Shown here: piece by piece, positions 23,501 to 34,500 of the stretch | Position numbering within the stretch: the stretch's first letter is position 1 | Layout of the letters: every line of letters starts with the position of its first letter | Source: Todiramphus chloris collaris | Taxonomy: Eukaryota > Chordata > Aves > Coraciiformes > Alcedinidae | Assembly (NCBI GenBank): GCA_025345505.1 | Contig: JANVCC010000270.1 | Location: 7,829,426-7,893,425, forward strand | Reading direction: 5' to 3' | DNA length: 64,000 bases | Notes under the pieces: generated by a model | The model's database searches: none | Seen by the model: the letters and a program-made list of their open reading frames with translations, nothing else | What the model was told of the DNA's origin: nothing | Program-made: the position numbers and the translations under genes

Positions 23501-25377
23501 GATGAAAACATCCCCTACTTCACAAGGTATACTGACTGCAAGACACTTGTTTCCAGTTGGGATTTATTTTTTTTAATGTTGTAGTTTTGAGACTGCTTTG
23601 GAATATTTTATATAACATCAGCCACTGTGCAGATTTGTGTATTGTACTGTAATTACTTAAATAAGGGATTTTGTATGCTACAGCCAGTGATTCATGAACT
23701 GCAGGGTATCTGCAAAAACAGGCTTTCATTGGGATTATGGGATGTAAAATGCCTGAAGGTTTTTGCCTTTGATAGCAGACCTGCCATTGCATCCACACAG
23801 GGTTTGTCTAATAAATTGTATTAGCGCTTTCCAGCACCCTGATAACCTCCCTCCCCCAACTCCTTGCAATTCTGAAGTGTTTTGAAAGCAAACTCTGTGT
23901 ATTACTGCTGTGGCAATCATTAAAGCTTATGTTCAGCATTCTTGTTGTTGACCATGCGCTGTAACAGAGAAGAAAGTTGAAAAGGTTCTTCAGGGAGGAC
24001 TTAATATTGTGATATTAGCAATTACATGATTTCTAGCTAGAAATAAGGGAGTTGGGGGGAGGGTATGGGGAAGAATCACAGTTAGGTGTTCTCAGTGCCT
24101 TCAAGGGGATGTAGTCATTTATCTTCCATTGGTTTAGGGTTATGTAGCTAAATCCCCTACCTGCTATTGGAAATAGTCTCAGCCACTGAAGAAAATGGAG
24201 CTACTGTTTGTTTTAAGACATTGTCTAACTTGGCATGTCACATTATTTCAAGCCCACGAGGAGGACATGCTGACACAGGTTAAGTCCAGAGGTTTTTCCT
24301 TCTGTGTGATCCATCAGGAATTGGACAAAAGGGAATCATAAGATAATGGCTTGCTGGCTGATAAAACCCCCTAATTCATCCAGGGGATAGCAGGTTTCTT
24401 GTTCCTTGCTGACTTTTCTGCCAGCCCATTTCTAAATGTCTGCAGGTTTTGTGCTGTAAAGACAGAAACAGTTGTTTTGTAGTTGCTTGTGAGTTTCAAT
24501 TATAGCAGGCACAGTATTTCATACATGCTGATGCTTGTTTTTATGTTGGGATCCACATGGCTGCATTTTCTTTCCAGGGGTTGGGAAAGATCATTTTCTT
24601 AGTCATATTCTTCTCGGATCTAGAGCTGTGCAGAGAAAAAAACAAACCCAGTAAACCTCACTGCTAACAGCTCCCTGCTGGAGTCATCACAGCTCACGTG
24701 AAGAAGTTCAACAGATTGCAAGTACAAGTCAGGGTAAGTAAAATTACAGTGTATGTTGGGTGTCCATGGGATTCCTCACTGACCTTTATTCCCATGCATA
24801 AAGGAGGGTCATGTCAAGCCATGAGTAGCAAGAAAATTCACAGCCTCCCAATTTCCACCCTTGTTCACTTCTGGCTGTGCCTGTTTCAAGCTGCCTAGGG
24901 TGCAGCAGGTTGCTTGCTATGTAAAAAAAACCAAAAAATCACTAAAAATATGAGAGTTAGCAAGGAGCGTATCGCTGCGCATAGACTGTGTATACAGGCA
25001 GAGCTGTATGCTCTTGGCTGAAATCCTCAGCAGAGGTTTTTTGGGGTTAGGTGCTTTGTAAAAGTTTGGGTTTGCTTTTAGAGCCCCACGTGCTTCCACT
25101 CTTGCTCTTCTCAGCTCTGATTTACTGTGCTTGGCCATGCAAAGCAACGCTCCCAGACAGGGCATCGGAGGAGACTCAGCCCAGCAAAGCTGCAGGTAGA
25201 GCAAAGCTCACTGCCACTGTTTTCCATATGTTCCTCTCTATGGGGGCCTGACTGGACTTTGACCTGAGAAGGAAGCAGAATGGAAACTTAATTGAGAAGC
25301 GAGTCTTGCCCCCAGGTAACTGAAGCAGCCAAACTCTTCTGTTCCAGTTCTCTCCAGGTTTAGCATGTTTCTGTGCT

Positions 25378-25401
25378 GGGGGGTGTGTGTGTTGGGGGGG
25401 G
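25378..25401 (+). repeat. G6-(TG)n-G8 simple sequence
   Basis: A run of six G, a short TG repeat and a run of eight G lie within 24 bases. Confidence 0.85.
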
Positions 25402-25507
25402 TGTACTAGAGGCAGCACCTTCATCCCTTGCTCTGCCTAAATCCACAAAAATATCTCCTAGTGCTCAGCCTTAATTTGCAGCCTTTCAAAAGAACCTTCC
25501 CGTATTG

Positions 25508-25549
25508 CCTCTTTTTTTTTTCTTCTTCTTCTTTTTTTTTTTTCTTTCC
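25508..25549 (+). repeat. 42-nt pure polypyrimidine tract
   Basis: An unbroken run of T and C with TTC repeats in the middle. It could be a polypyrimidine tract, but no convincing AG acceptor and open exon follow. It could also form triplex DNA. Confidence 0.85.
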
Positions 25550-25559
25550 ACTCTTTTTG

Positions 25560-25900
25560 TTTTAAGTTAGTTCACATTGATTAATCATTTTAGCAATGTT
25601 TAGGGCTGGGATTGTGAAACCTTTGCTGGCAAGAATTTTTCCCCTGGAGTCAAGGAGACTACTCATTAGCATGACTACTTGCCAGCGTGAGGGAGGGATT
25701 CACAATCTGGACGTTTGTAGTTTTAAAAATATGTCTCTATTTAGCTGATTCGAGCAGCTGAACAGGGCTGGTTATGGAAATCAGACTAACAGGCTGTCAC
25801 TCTCGGGTGTTTTACTTCAGATGCATCTATGGTGAAATAATGTTATTTTACATAACATGCAGATTTAAACAGTCTTTCAGTTGTTTGATTGGTGTCTTCA
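25560..25900. promoter_or_regulatory. Candidate conserved non-coding element
   Basis: Non-repetitive sequence with a PBX/HOX-type TGATTAAT in 'cattgattaatcatt' near 25576-25590, an octamer-like ATTAGCAT near 25665-25672, and paired AT-rich motifs toward the end. Function is inferred from motif texture only. Confidence 0.25.
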
Positions 25901-28900
25901 GTCTTACTTAAAAGCATTGTGTGGTACCCTTTTAGCATAAACCAAACAAACCCCTTTGTTGTTAAATTCCCTCTCTATAGCCCTCTTAGTTTGCACAGAG
26001 TGTAAGAATGGATGTGGGTCAGTACTGACTGGAAAGCTGGTTACACAGGTCTCTCGGAAGCAGCTGGTGCTGGCAGGACACCTGGTTTTGAACCTAGTGG
26101 GTTGAGGAGTTAGAAGGTGAGGAGTTGGGGATGGTTGTGTCTGCAGGATGTGATGGTGGATGCATGGAGGCATGGATGCACCTCTTGTTCCTGCTTCCAA
26201 GAAACAAAACTCGGGAGGAAATAAGTCTGGCTCTGACAGAAACCCCTGTTTTTTATATTACACCAGTTCCCTGCTGTGAGTCAGTTACTCCCCTTTTTTG
26301 TCTGAGAACAAGTGAAACAATTCTGCCTCTGCTCTGCGTGGCTAACAGCAGCAGTGACCTTCAGGCTTGCCACTTAAAACTGGTGTGGGATCATCCCAGT
26401 GAGAAATTCCAAACAACGTTATCTTTCCCTTTCCCCTCCTCTGCGTGCGGCAGGGCCATCCAGCCTGGGTGCTGGGCTGCTGGAGCACGCGAGTTCCCTC
26501 TTCTGCTTGCATCTCCCTCCACCTTGCACAAAGCTGACAGGGGGATTTTTCACCTCCTCACTTTCCTTTTTCCTCTTTGATTAACTTTGGACCAGATGGC
26601 CAGTCCCCAATCTCTCAGCATGCGTTTGACTGACAGGAGCCTTTGATAAACCTCATAAGAATGAAGTCATCTTCAGGTCACCTCCTCTGCCTGGCCTTTA
26701 GCATCCCACACATACCGCCATTATCTGCTGAATAGGAGACAAAGGAAATTAGCTCCAATTCCCTATCATCCCCATTATTTCCACACTGATTTAAACAATG
26801 AGGCAATGAGATGCCCTTCACTTTCCTTCCAAAGGTACAAATGTCAGCTGTTAAGAAATGCAAACAAGAGGGTTCCCATGTTAATGGATGGGCTACTTTG
26901 TAAAGCCATGAAGTGGTAAAGTGGATTTATTCACCGCCTGCCTGGAAAATGCTTAACACGCTTCGAAACAAATTCTTTAGCCACTTTTATTTTATACACA
27001 GTGCAGAGTTCTCAAGAAGCCTGCTTGCCTTGGTCTGGATATCTGTAATGGGGTGATAAACCACTTTTTGCCATGTGCAGTTGTCAGACGTTTGAGATGG
27101 TCTTGAATAGAAATCTTGTCATGCAAATCCCTGGATATACAGAAAGGTTTAGCTGTGTATGAATCCAGATACTGAGATTTCTTTTCAAGAGAGGAAAGAA
27201 ATTTGGGTATTCTGGAGAGAGGACACAAGAGGGTGAATCAGAACAGAATCTCTCCAGAGATTTTTAGTAGTTACTCAGATTCAGTTGGCTATTAACCTTT
27301 TATCTGAGAAGAGAAACAACAATACCTCATAAGAAGTGTTGCCCCAGAGGCATTTTAAGCCAGGCGTGCTAGAGGATGTCTTAAAAATATTTATTTTGAT
27401 GAGATTTCTTTCCTGAGATTGTGGTCTTCCACTTGAATTGATTTGACTGGCAGTTAATTCTGATTTTTTGGCAACTGAAAGTAATTAAGTGTTTGGGCAC
27501 TTGCATGAAACCGTTCTCCACATCACTGGCCCACCCACATACATTGCAGGAGAGGAAAACAGCGATGATCTCTAAATTAACTCTTGGGAAAACTGGACCA
27601 TAAACTGTGCTCTATATTAAAATGTATCTTTTCTTCTTTCTTTACTAGTCTCTCCCTAGCAAAGTAGTCAGGACTTTGCCTCTGAACCGGGATTCGCTAC
27701 AGAATCATCTCCTGATGTACGGTTGAAAAGCATCACACAAGAGTGTAGCTATTTATTCCACAGAGCAAGGATCATGCTGAGAGCTAGAAACTGTGAGCTG
27801 TATCCCCGTTGCCTGCTCTGAAACATGGGAGCAATGACAGCGTGTCGGGCCGAGGGACTGGTGAGCAAGTCTGACCACCTCTTGTGCCAAGTTGCTAGAT
27901 CTTGGCTTCCCTTGCAGTCAGTGGGGAAATAAGTCATCTTGGTACCCAAGTTAGGCACGTAGATGTGTCGGTCTTGCCTACTTGATGCACTGTGGCTGCT
28001 GCTCACAAAAGGTCGGAGTCTGGATCATTCCTTGCTTATTGACCTTAGATGCCATTGGAGCAGGAGCTTCTGAAGGTGGGCTTTTATACTGGGCAGCCTG
28101 AACATGGCACTGAAAGTCATGGTCTGTGATAGCCTTTCTGGTCCAGAGTGCTAGATAGTTTGCCACATACCTTTAGCCACTGATAAAAGGCTGCTCTTTT
28201 TCTTCACAGTGTTAACTCTGCATTTCACCAGTGGCAGAGAGAATTCTGATGATGATCGAGGCTGATTTAAGCTTCTGGGCATGCCTGGCCAAGCCTCTGC
28301 CATGAACTGTGTGTCTAGAGAGTGGTGGCAGAACTGGAGCGTAAGAGGACATCTCGGTTTTAAAGCCAGACCCCCCTCCATATGAATTCAAATGTACTCT
28401 TGCTGCTGGAGGAGGGTGTTAATGTGGAAGTCAGGTAGCACCTTTCAGTTTTTTGCTTTGGGAGAGTCTTTTTTATGGCTTCCCTTACTAGTCTAAGACG
28501 ATCCCTATTGTGGCACTGCAGTAAAGGATTCCCTTTCAAAGCTGGGCACGTAAACTCAACAGAAGTTCCCTACTTGAGAGAGCGCTTGGGAAAAGTAAGT
28601 TAAGCCTAATTAATGAAAGTTTTTCAATCTTCAACCATTCTTGCAAAAATCAAAAGAAATGTTTTCCTGCTTTCCTTTTTCCAGCTGAAAAGCTTCCAGT
28701 GCAGCTTGCACCATTAAAGGACTCCAGCTGGTTTGCAATCAGACCTTGTTCCTCTTCCCTCTATGTTCTATCTCCTAGCAGTGAATCTTTAGTCACCACA
28801 ATTTTGTTGGTACTGACAATAAAAGGAGGGTCTTCTGACAGCTTTGAAGAACATGCAATTCCTGTTACTTCTTGAAGTATTTGACCAGCCAACGTGAAAA

Positions 28901-30375
28901 GTCAGATGCTTGCTTCCTTTTATCACGTCTCCCCTTTTCCATGCTGGTGTTTCAGTCTTGATAATGACTGACTTGATAATGACCCCTTGATGTCAAGACA
29001 GCCAACTGACTGAAGATGGGCCCTAGTCTTGGGATTTTACAGGAACAGATGATGGCTTCTGCCCATGATCAGCAGCCTTGGTAGTATTTTTAAGACATCT
29101 GAAAGCACCAGTAAGGGTGGGAAGCTCAACACATTTTGATGTGTCCATGCATACTGTAGGTTTTCTGATCAAATCTGGGGGGGCAAAATTTGAGCTTCTG
29201 GTAGTAGTTACAAGTTGGGCAGTCACAAAGCTTCTTTTAAAGGCCCCGCTGTGTCAGCAAGCAGATCAGGGTGCAAAAACATTTCTCCAAAGAGCATATT
29301 TTCCTTAGATAGGGAAGACTGAGGTGTATGGAGCTAACCTGTGGCAGGCATGGAAAGCTGTCTGCAGTACTAAGTTTGGTATTTTTTTAAGCACAATTAT
29401 CTCCCACAATTTGTTTTCCACCTACAGCCTGTCACTACCTGAGGTGTTTGGCTGTCTATCTCTGCAGTTAAATGGACACACCAGAAAGATGGACAGATTT
29501 ACCAGCACCAACGCACTTTGACTTAGGTTGCTTTACAGTAAAGACTCAAGTGAGTCTGAAGAAGCGAGAACATGTCAAAAACTGTAACCTCAAGGTTTTG
29601 AATTTATTTCTTTTTTTCAGTAGAAGTATCAGCTGTTGGCAATTCAAAGCAAGAGGTGGAGGGTGGGGATCTTATGCTTCCCATTTTGCTTTTAAGAAGG
29701 TCACAGTGAAAGCTTGTGATTGAATATTTTGCATGGAACTGCCTATGACAAAGACAAAGACGAGGGGTTTGTCAGAGTGCTGTGAAAAGAGAGTGAGAGA
29801 AAGAGAGAAAGATCTGTGTTAGATTTTTAAGGTATATCTGAAAGAATGAAATAAAAAAAAAATGCTTTCAAATCCTCGGGGACTTTCCAATTTATCAAGA
29901 AAGACACATTCTTCCTAATGAAAGGTTACTGACCTTCATGAATGTGACAGTTCAATTACAGCCCATTCATATGCAGAGCAGCCGTTGATAAAGGATTTAG
30001 GAAATGTGACTAGCATAGCAAAAAAAAAAAAAAAGGAGGGGGGAAATGTCTAGAAAATTATTTTTTTTTATTGTGGAGCAAGAAATATAAATAAGATTCA
30101 GTCAGGTAGTAGAACCTTTTCTTCTTTGGCCCAGCAACCCATTAGATTTGCTTCAGTGACTACATTGACTTTTTCCTCTTCTTTTTCTACTAATATTTCT
30201 GTCTTTTTAATCCTCTGAACTACTAAACCTAACAAATCATAAAGCCCTTGGGGTGCTGAGATGCAGGGTTTCAAACATTTTTTCCCTCTGACTGGCAGAG
30301 AAAGCTGGAATGTGTCCTAATGTTATTTTAAGTGCTTGACTAGTATTTAAACTCTTAAATGGATGGAAAGTTAAA
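25901..30375. other. Unique sequence
   Basis: No coding exon or repeat family is recognised. The frame at 26125-26580 (151 codons) has no domain motif and is probably chance. A block at 26590-26960 may be regulatory and is listed separately. A(n) runs lie at 29851-29860 and 30020-30034. Confidence 0.55.
26590..26960. promoter_or_regulatory. Candidate conserved non-coding element
   Basis: The block contains a TCF/LEF-type CCTTTGAT at 26640-26647, a SOX-like ACAAAGG near 26740 and an E-box CAGCTG near 26847, in sequence without repeat character. Individual motifs of this length occur often by chance, so the call rests on their grouping and stays weak. Confidence 0.22.
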
Positions 30376-30469
30376 GCAGCAGCAGCAGCAAATGCACATG
30401 CACATACATGTACCCCCCCCGCTCCCCCTTCCTTTTCCTTCCACCTTCTCCTTCCCCTGTTTTCCCCCC
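30376..30469 (+). repeat. Composite simple-sequence cluster
   Basis: Four structure-prone elements follow one another: (GCA)5 at 30376-30390, an alternating purine-pyrimidine run at about 30392-30411, eight C at 30413-30420, and a C/T-rich tract to 30469. Confidence 0.85.
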
Positions 30470-30762
30470 ACACAGCCTCTCCAAGGCTGTTAATAGCCAA
30501 AGCAGATATTGGCTAGACTCTCTGGAGCCAGCCTTCAGCCCATGGAGGGTGACACCTGTGAGCTGATGTTTGTTGAACTCCTCCAGGTGAAGGAAAGATG
30601 CTTAAAGTGACATAAGGCAGGAGCTGTGAAAACAGGCAAATATGTCACTCGTACCTCCAGCTCCCTGGAAGATCCCAAGGCCAAGTTGTTGTGAAATAAC
30701 TAGAAAGAAAGGAGAATGTTTCAGTCGCTTTGAAACAATTCCAGATGGTCTGTTTATCTGTC

Positions 30763-30777
30763 CGCGCGCGCACGCGC
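30763..30777. repeat. (CG)n-type alternating run
   Basis: Fifteen bases of strict pyrimidine-purine alternation, nearly all CG, with six to seven CpG. The surrounding sequence is CpG-poor. It is a short Z-DNA-prone site. Confidence 0.8.
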
Positions 30778-30995
30778 TCTCGGGGATCTAGGTCTGTGTG
30801 TGCTGGGTGCCTGTGAAGCACTCAGAGGAAATAACATGAGGCATCTGTCCTTACGTAGACGTGTACAAGCCCATCGTGTATTTTAAGGTGATAGCAGGCT
30901 GAGCAGTTGTGAAGTTAGATAAGGACAATCCTTAGCGTAAGCTCTTGCAGGTGGTCTGAGGTGGGGCAGCTGTGGTGGAAGTTTTGTGCTCACTG

Positions 30996-31524
30996 ATGTT
31001 AGGGAGGTTCTCCTCCCCCTCTGCTCTGCACTACTGAGATCACATCTGGAATACTGTGTCCAGTTTTGGGCTCCCCAATTCAAGAGAGACAGGGTTCTAC
31101 TGGAGAGAGTCCAACGGAGGCTACAAGGATGATGGACAGGAGCATCTCTCCTGTGAAGAAAGGCTGAGAGCCCTGGGGCTGTTTAGCTTGGAAAAGAGCA
31201 GACAGGATCCTATGAATGTCTATAAATATCTGAGGGGTGGGTGTCAAGTAGAAGGGGCCAGTCTCTTTTCAGTGTTCTGTGATAGCACAAGAGGTGATGG
31301 TAGGAAGGTGAAACACAAGAAATTCCACCTCAACATGAGGAAAACCTTCCTGTGAGGGTGCCAGAGCCTGGCCCAGGCTGCCCAGAGAGATTGTGGAGTC
31401 TACTTCTCTGGAGACTTTCAAACCCCCCTGGATCTGTTCCTGGGTGACCCTGCTCTGGCAGGGGGGTCGGACTGGATGATCTCCAAAGGTCCCTTTCAAC
31501 CCCTGCTAGTCTATGATTCTACAA
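30996..31524 (+). mobile_element. CR1: CR1 LINE fragment with intact 3' end
   Basis: The plus-oriented CR1 starts near 30996 inside ORF2 ('ctcctccccctctgctctgc') and runs through to the terminal block 'ggactggatgatctcc', 'aaaggtccctttcaaccc' and a tail 'ctatgattctac'. Of the copies in the window it follows the family pattern most closely, which suggests it is among the younger ones. It is 5' truncated. ORF2 C-terminal sequence is listed separately. Confidence 0.95.
31056..31355 (+). pseudogene. CR1 ORF2 C-terminal remnant, about 99 codons
   Basis: Plus-strand frame inside the CR1 copy. Blocks seen are [17 protein letters not shown] near residues 33-49, YKYLRGGCQVEGASLFSVF near 57-75 and KKFHLNMRKTFL at the end. 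In intact CR1 the last block continues into a VRV..HWNRLP-type motif, but here a stop ends the frame just after TFL and the remaining coding similarity is in another frame. Only the last part of the reverse-transcriptase polyprotein is present and no function is expected. Confidence 0.85.
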
Positions 31525-34500
31525 TTTATGTTAGGACACGATTATATGGAAGGCATTGTTTTCCATGGAGCAGTAAACAGATTCTTGACTTTAAGCAAGC
31601 GCTCAAATCCAAGTGCAGTCAGATGGGTGTGAAGAAGTGCTAAAACTGTCTGTGGAAGGGAGAGCCAAAAGACGTTTCCTTGACCTCCACTCAGTATCTG
31701 TGAAATGCCACAAGTGTTTCTGAGAAATGAGAAGCTCAGTCAGTTGGCCTTACCTCTGCCCAGATACAGGGCTGAAATTTTCCACACTAGGCAGACTGGG
31801 AAGAGCTGCAGGGAGTGAGACTGAGAGATCTCTGTTCCTAGTGGAGCAACTGCAGGGAGAAGAGGCCAGTGCAGAATATTTTCTACTCCTGTTATGGCCA
31901 ATTATGGCTTCTGGGAAACCAGAACCACACTCAGTACTTCAAGTTGCTGCACTAGGTGTGTGTCTTCCATGCCCTCTAAGTACATTTCAAGACCTGTACC
32001 CATATATTCTCAGGAAAGTCCTGAGGGGCTTGTTCTTGAGGTTGTGGGGTTTTTCCTCAGTGATCACCCGTTGGTACTGACTGCTTTGCAGGCCTCTGTT
32101 GCCTTGTTCGGGTTTAGGTGATCATCGTAGAGGAAAGAACACTTCCTTGTCCTCAGTCTAACTTTACATCAAGGGCTGGCATGGAATTGGCTTTGGCAGC
32201 ATTGAGTGATAATGTCTCATAGTGATGTATACTAATAAAGTAATCAATCTGCCTTTATTGGTTCTTCCAGATGACTTTGAAATGCATAATTGTAAGGTAT
32301 TGAATTATGGCAGTTGTGGTAGAAATTACCAAGATCCCCTTGGAACGGTCACATTTTTTGCTCCTCTTTTAAATGAAAGTTCTTCTGATCACAGGGCTTT
32401 CTAAGGCAGAATGCTTTGTCCTCCCTTTTGTTCAGCACATACCTGAGACTTGTAGGAGGGTGTTAGGAGGCCCCAAGAGAAATGAATCCAATACATTCCC
32501 CCAAGACCTGTTTCTAAGAAATCTGTTGATGCAATGTAGCAGGCAACCTGCTGTCTGTTTTGGACACCCTGAATTTATTTATTTTTTCCTTTCTTCTTGC
32601 TTTTCCTGGTAGTATACTTCCCAGACTGCACTAGAACAAACAGCTGACCATCTCCCTTGTCATAGCTTTTAGCTGTCTCATAGTGTGACAAGATGAGAAT
32701 CAAGGTCCTTTGAGCACTGGAGAGGAGCTTCCTAGTAGTATGCTTCCCACTTGCTTTTAATTTTGAAAAGAAAAACAAGATAAAGAGACTTAAAATGTTG
32801 ACTTTAAGTCCAGAAAGCCTCTTTGGAATCTGTCTGGACCACTGGATTCATTGTAGGTAGCATCCCAATCCGGCAGAACAGTTAAACACTGAAGCTGGAA
32901 CATTATTTTATCTGAGCTGAGAACTGAATCAGTTATATGTAAAATGGAGAGAGTAAAAGAACTAATCCAAGGACATCCTATAAAATTCCCTATGTCATTC
33001 TTTAAATATGTTTTCTGCAACCTGCTGTAGTCTGTTTGGGCGGTGACACGATATAAAGAGTTTACTGGAATTTATGTGGGATAACCTTTCTGAAATGTTT
33101 TGTCTTTGCCTCTTGTAGATAATGCAGGCCATCTAGGCTTCCCCCCCACCCTGTAAGATCCACAAAACAACACTATAAAATATTTGGCATAGAAGAATCT
33201 TTGCTGTCTTTTGAAATTAGGCTTGTTTTTCACCGCTAGTAAAACACATTTAATTTATTTCCAATGACTAGCAATTTGAAAAACTCTTGGTTTTTAGTTA
33301 GCTTCATTTTCATGACGTTTTCATATTCAAATTCAAAGCTATCTTTACTGAACGCAAAATAATAAAAATAATTGCCCATACCAGCATCATGAGAACATTT
33401 CTGATCGTGTTTGCTTTGGTTAAAAACCCAGTCTTTGTTTTCTGCTTACATTTAACTGGCAGGGTCCTTTAAAGTTTACTCTTGGCCCTGAGACTTGGAG
33501 AGTGCAGTCAGGCGTGTGGCTGAGAGCAGTCCTAATAGGCAGGCTGCGTAACCTCACCAGCTACAGCTCACGGGCTACGAGGGGGTTGTTCACCAGGGGA
33601 AAAACACAGTCCACTGCTGCTCAAGCTGGCATGAACTTTACATACTGCATGCCTTGCTGACTGATTAAAAACGTAGTCATCCTTAAAGGGAAATCGCCTA
33701 AGGGCTTACAATAAGTCACAAATACAAAGGTGGTTTTATGTGGTGTATTTTTACGTAACGGGCTCTTTCAAGATGAGGACTTTGCGGTCAGTGCAAGTCA
33801 GTTGGTGACTCCTGGTAGCCTGCTGGTCAAGGCAGGTTCTCCTCAATTGGTTCATGTGGAAACCAAATTGCACCTGAGCAAACATTGGAAGGTGGGAAAG
33901 GAATTGCTTTCAGTTTGCAGACACGAATGTTAGAGTGACTTATGCATGTTCCACTAGGGAAAACTTTCTCTCGTGGCCAATTGATAAGATATGTCAGGAA
34001 TTAATTTTAGTGGGCCTCGTAAATGTGAATTATTGTATGGCTGGCTCCTGTGTATCTGAAGGAAAAATATTCAATAGACTCGGTCTCTCAGTTGCTCTGA
34101 TGCCCTCAGTCAACTGGTACGAGGTAGCATCCAAGAAAGCATTTGATATCTATTCTCTAGATACCAAAAAGTAAGCAAAGTATGCAGCAGTCCACGTGGT
34201 TCTTATGATAGGCTTAACAGTCTGTAGCCACAGTTTCAACTCAGCCTGGAGAGCATCAGGAACAGAAGAGCAGGCCCATGAGCAAAACACCCTGTGGTCA
34301 GCCCAGCAAAATGGCCTTTGAAAGAGTAGCCCTCCCATTGATAGTCACTGGATCAAACTATTGACAGATTTCCTTGGGTGAAGCCAGGAGAAAAAGTTTC
34401 TTCTCCAAGCAGTGTGTGCTAGCAGTCCTCTTTTCACTTCAGCAAAAGGTTTCAATATGGGCATAAATTCTTACAAGTGCTGCTCATTAAAACTGTGGTG

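Larger units (their letters stand above)
19955..25507. other. Unique, partly AT-rich sequence
   Basis: No coding exon or transposon is recognised. It contains the AT-rich block at 20250-20520, homopolymer runs near 22491-22504 (T) and 23382-23394 (A), and G runs at 25378-25401. Confidence 0.55.

Noticed and set aside
26125-26580. 151-codon plus-strand open frame
   Set aside because: No recognisable domain, biased toward Leu/Ser/Pro/Cys as in chance frames, and no promoter or splice context.
32930-32990. Possible MIR fragment ('atgtaaaatggagag')
   Set aside because: Only one short block resembles MIR and the rest of the core cannot be followed.
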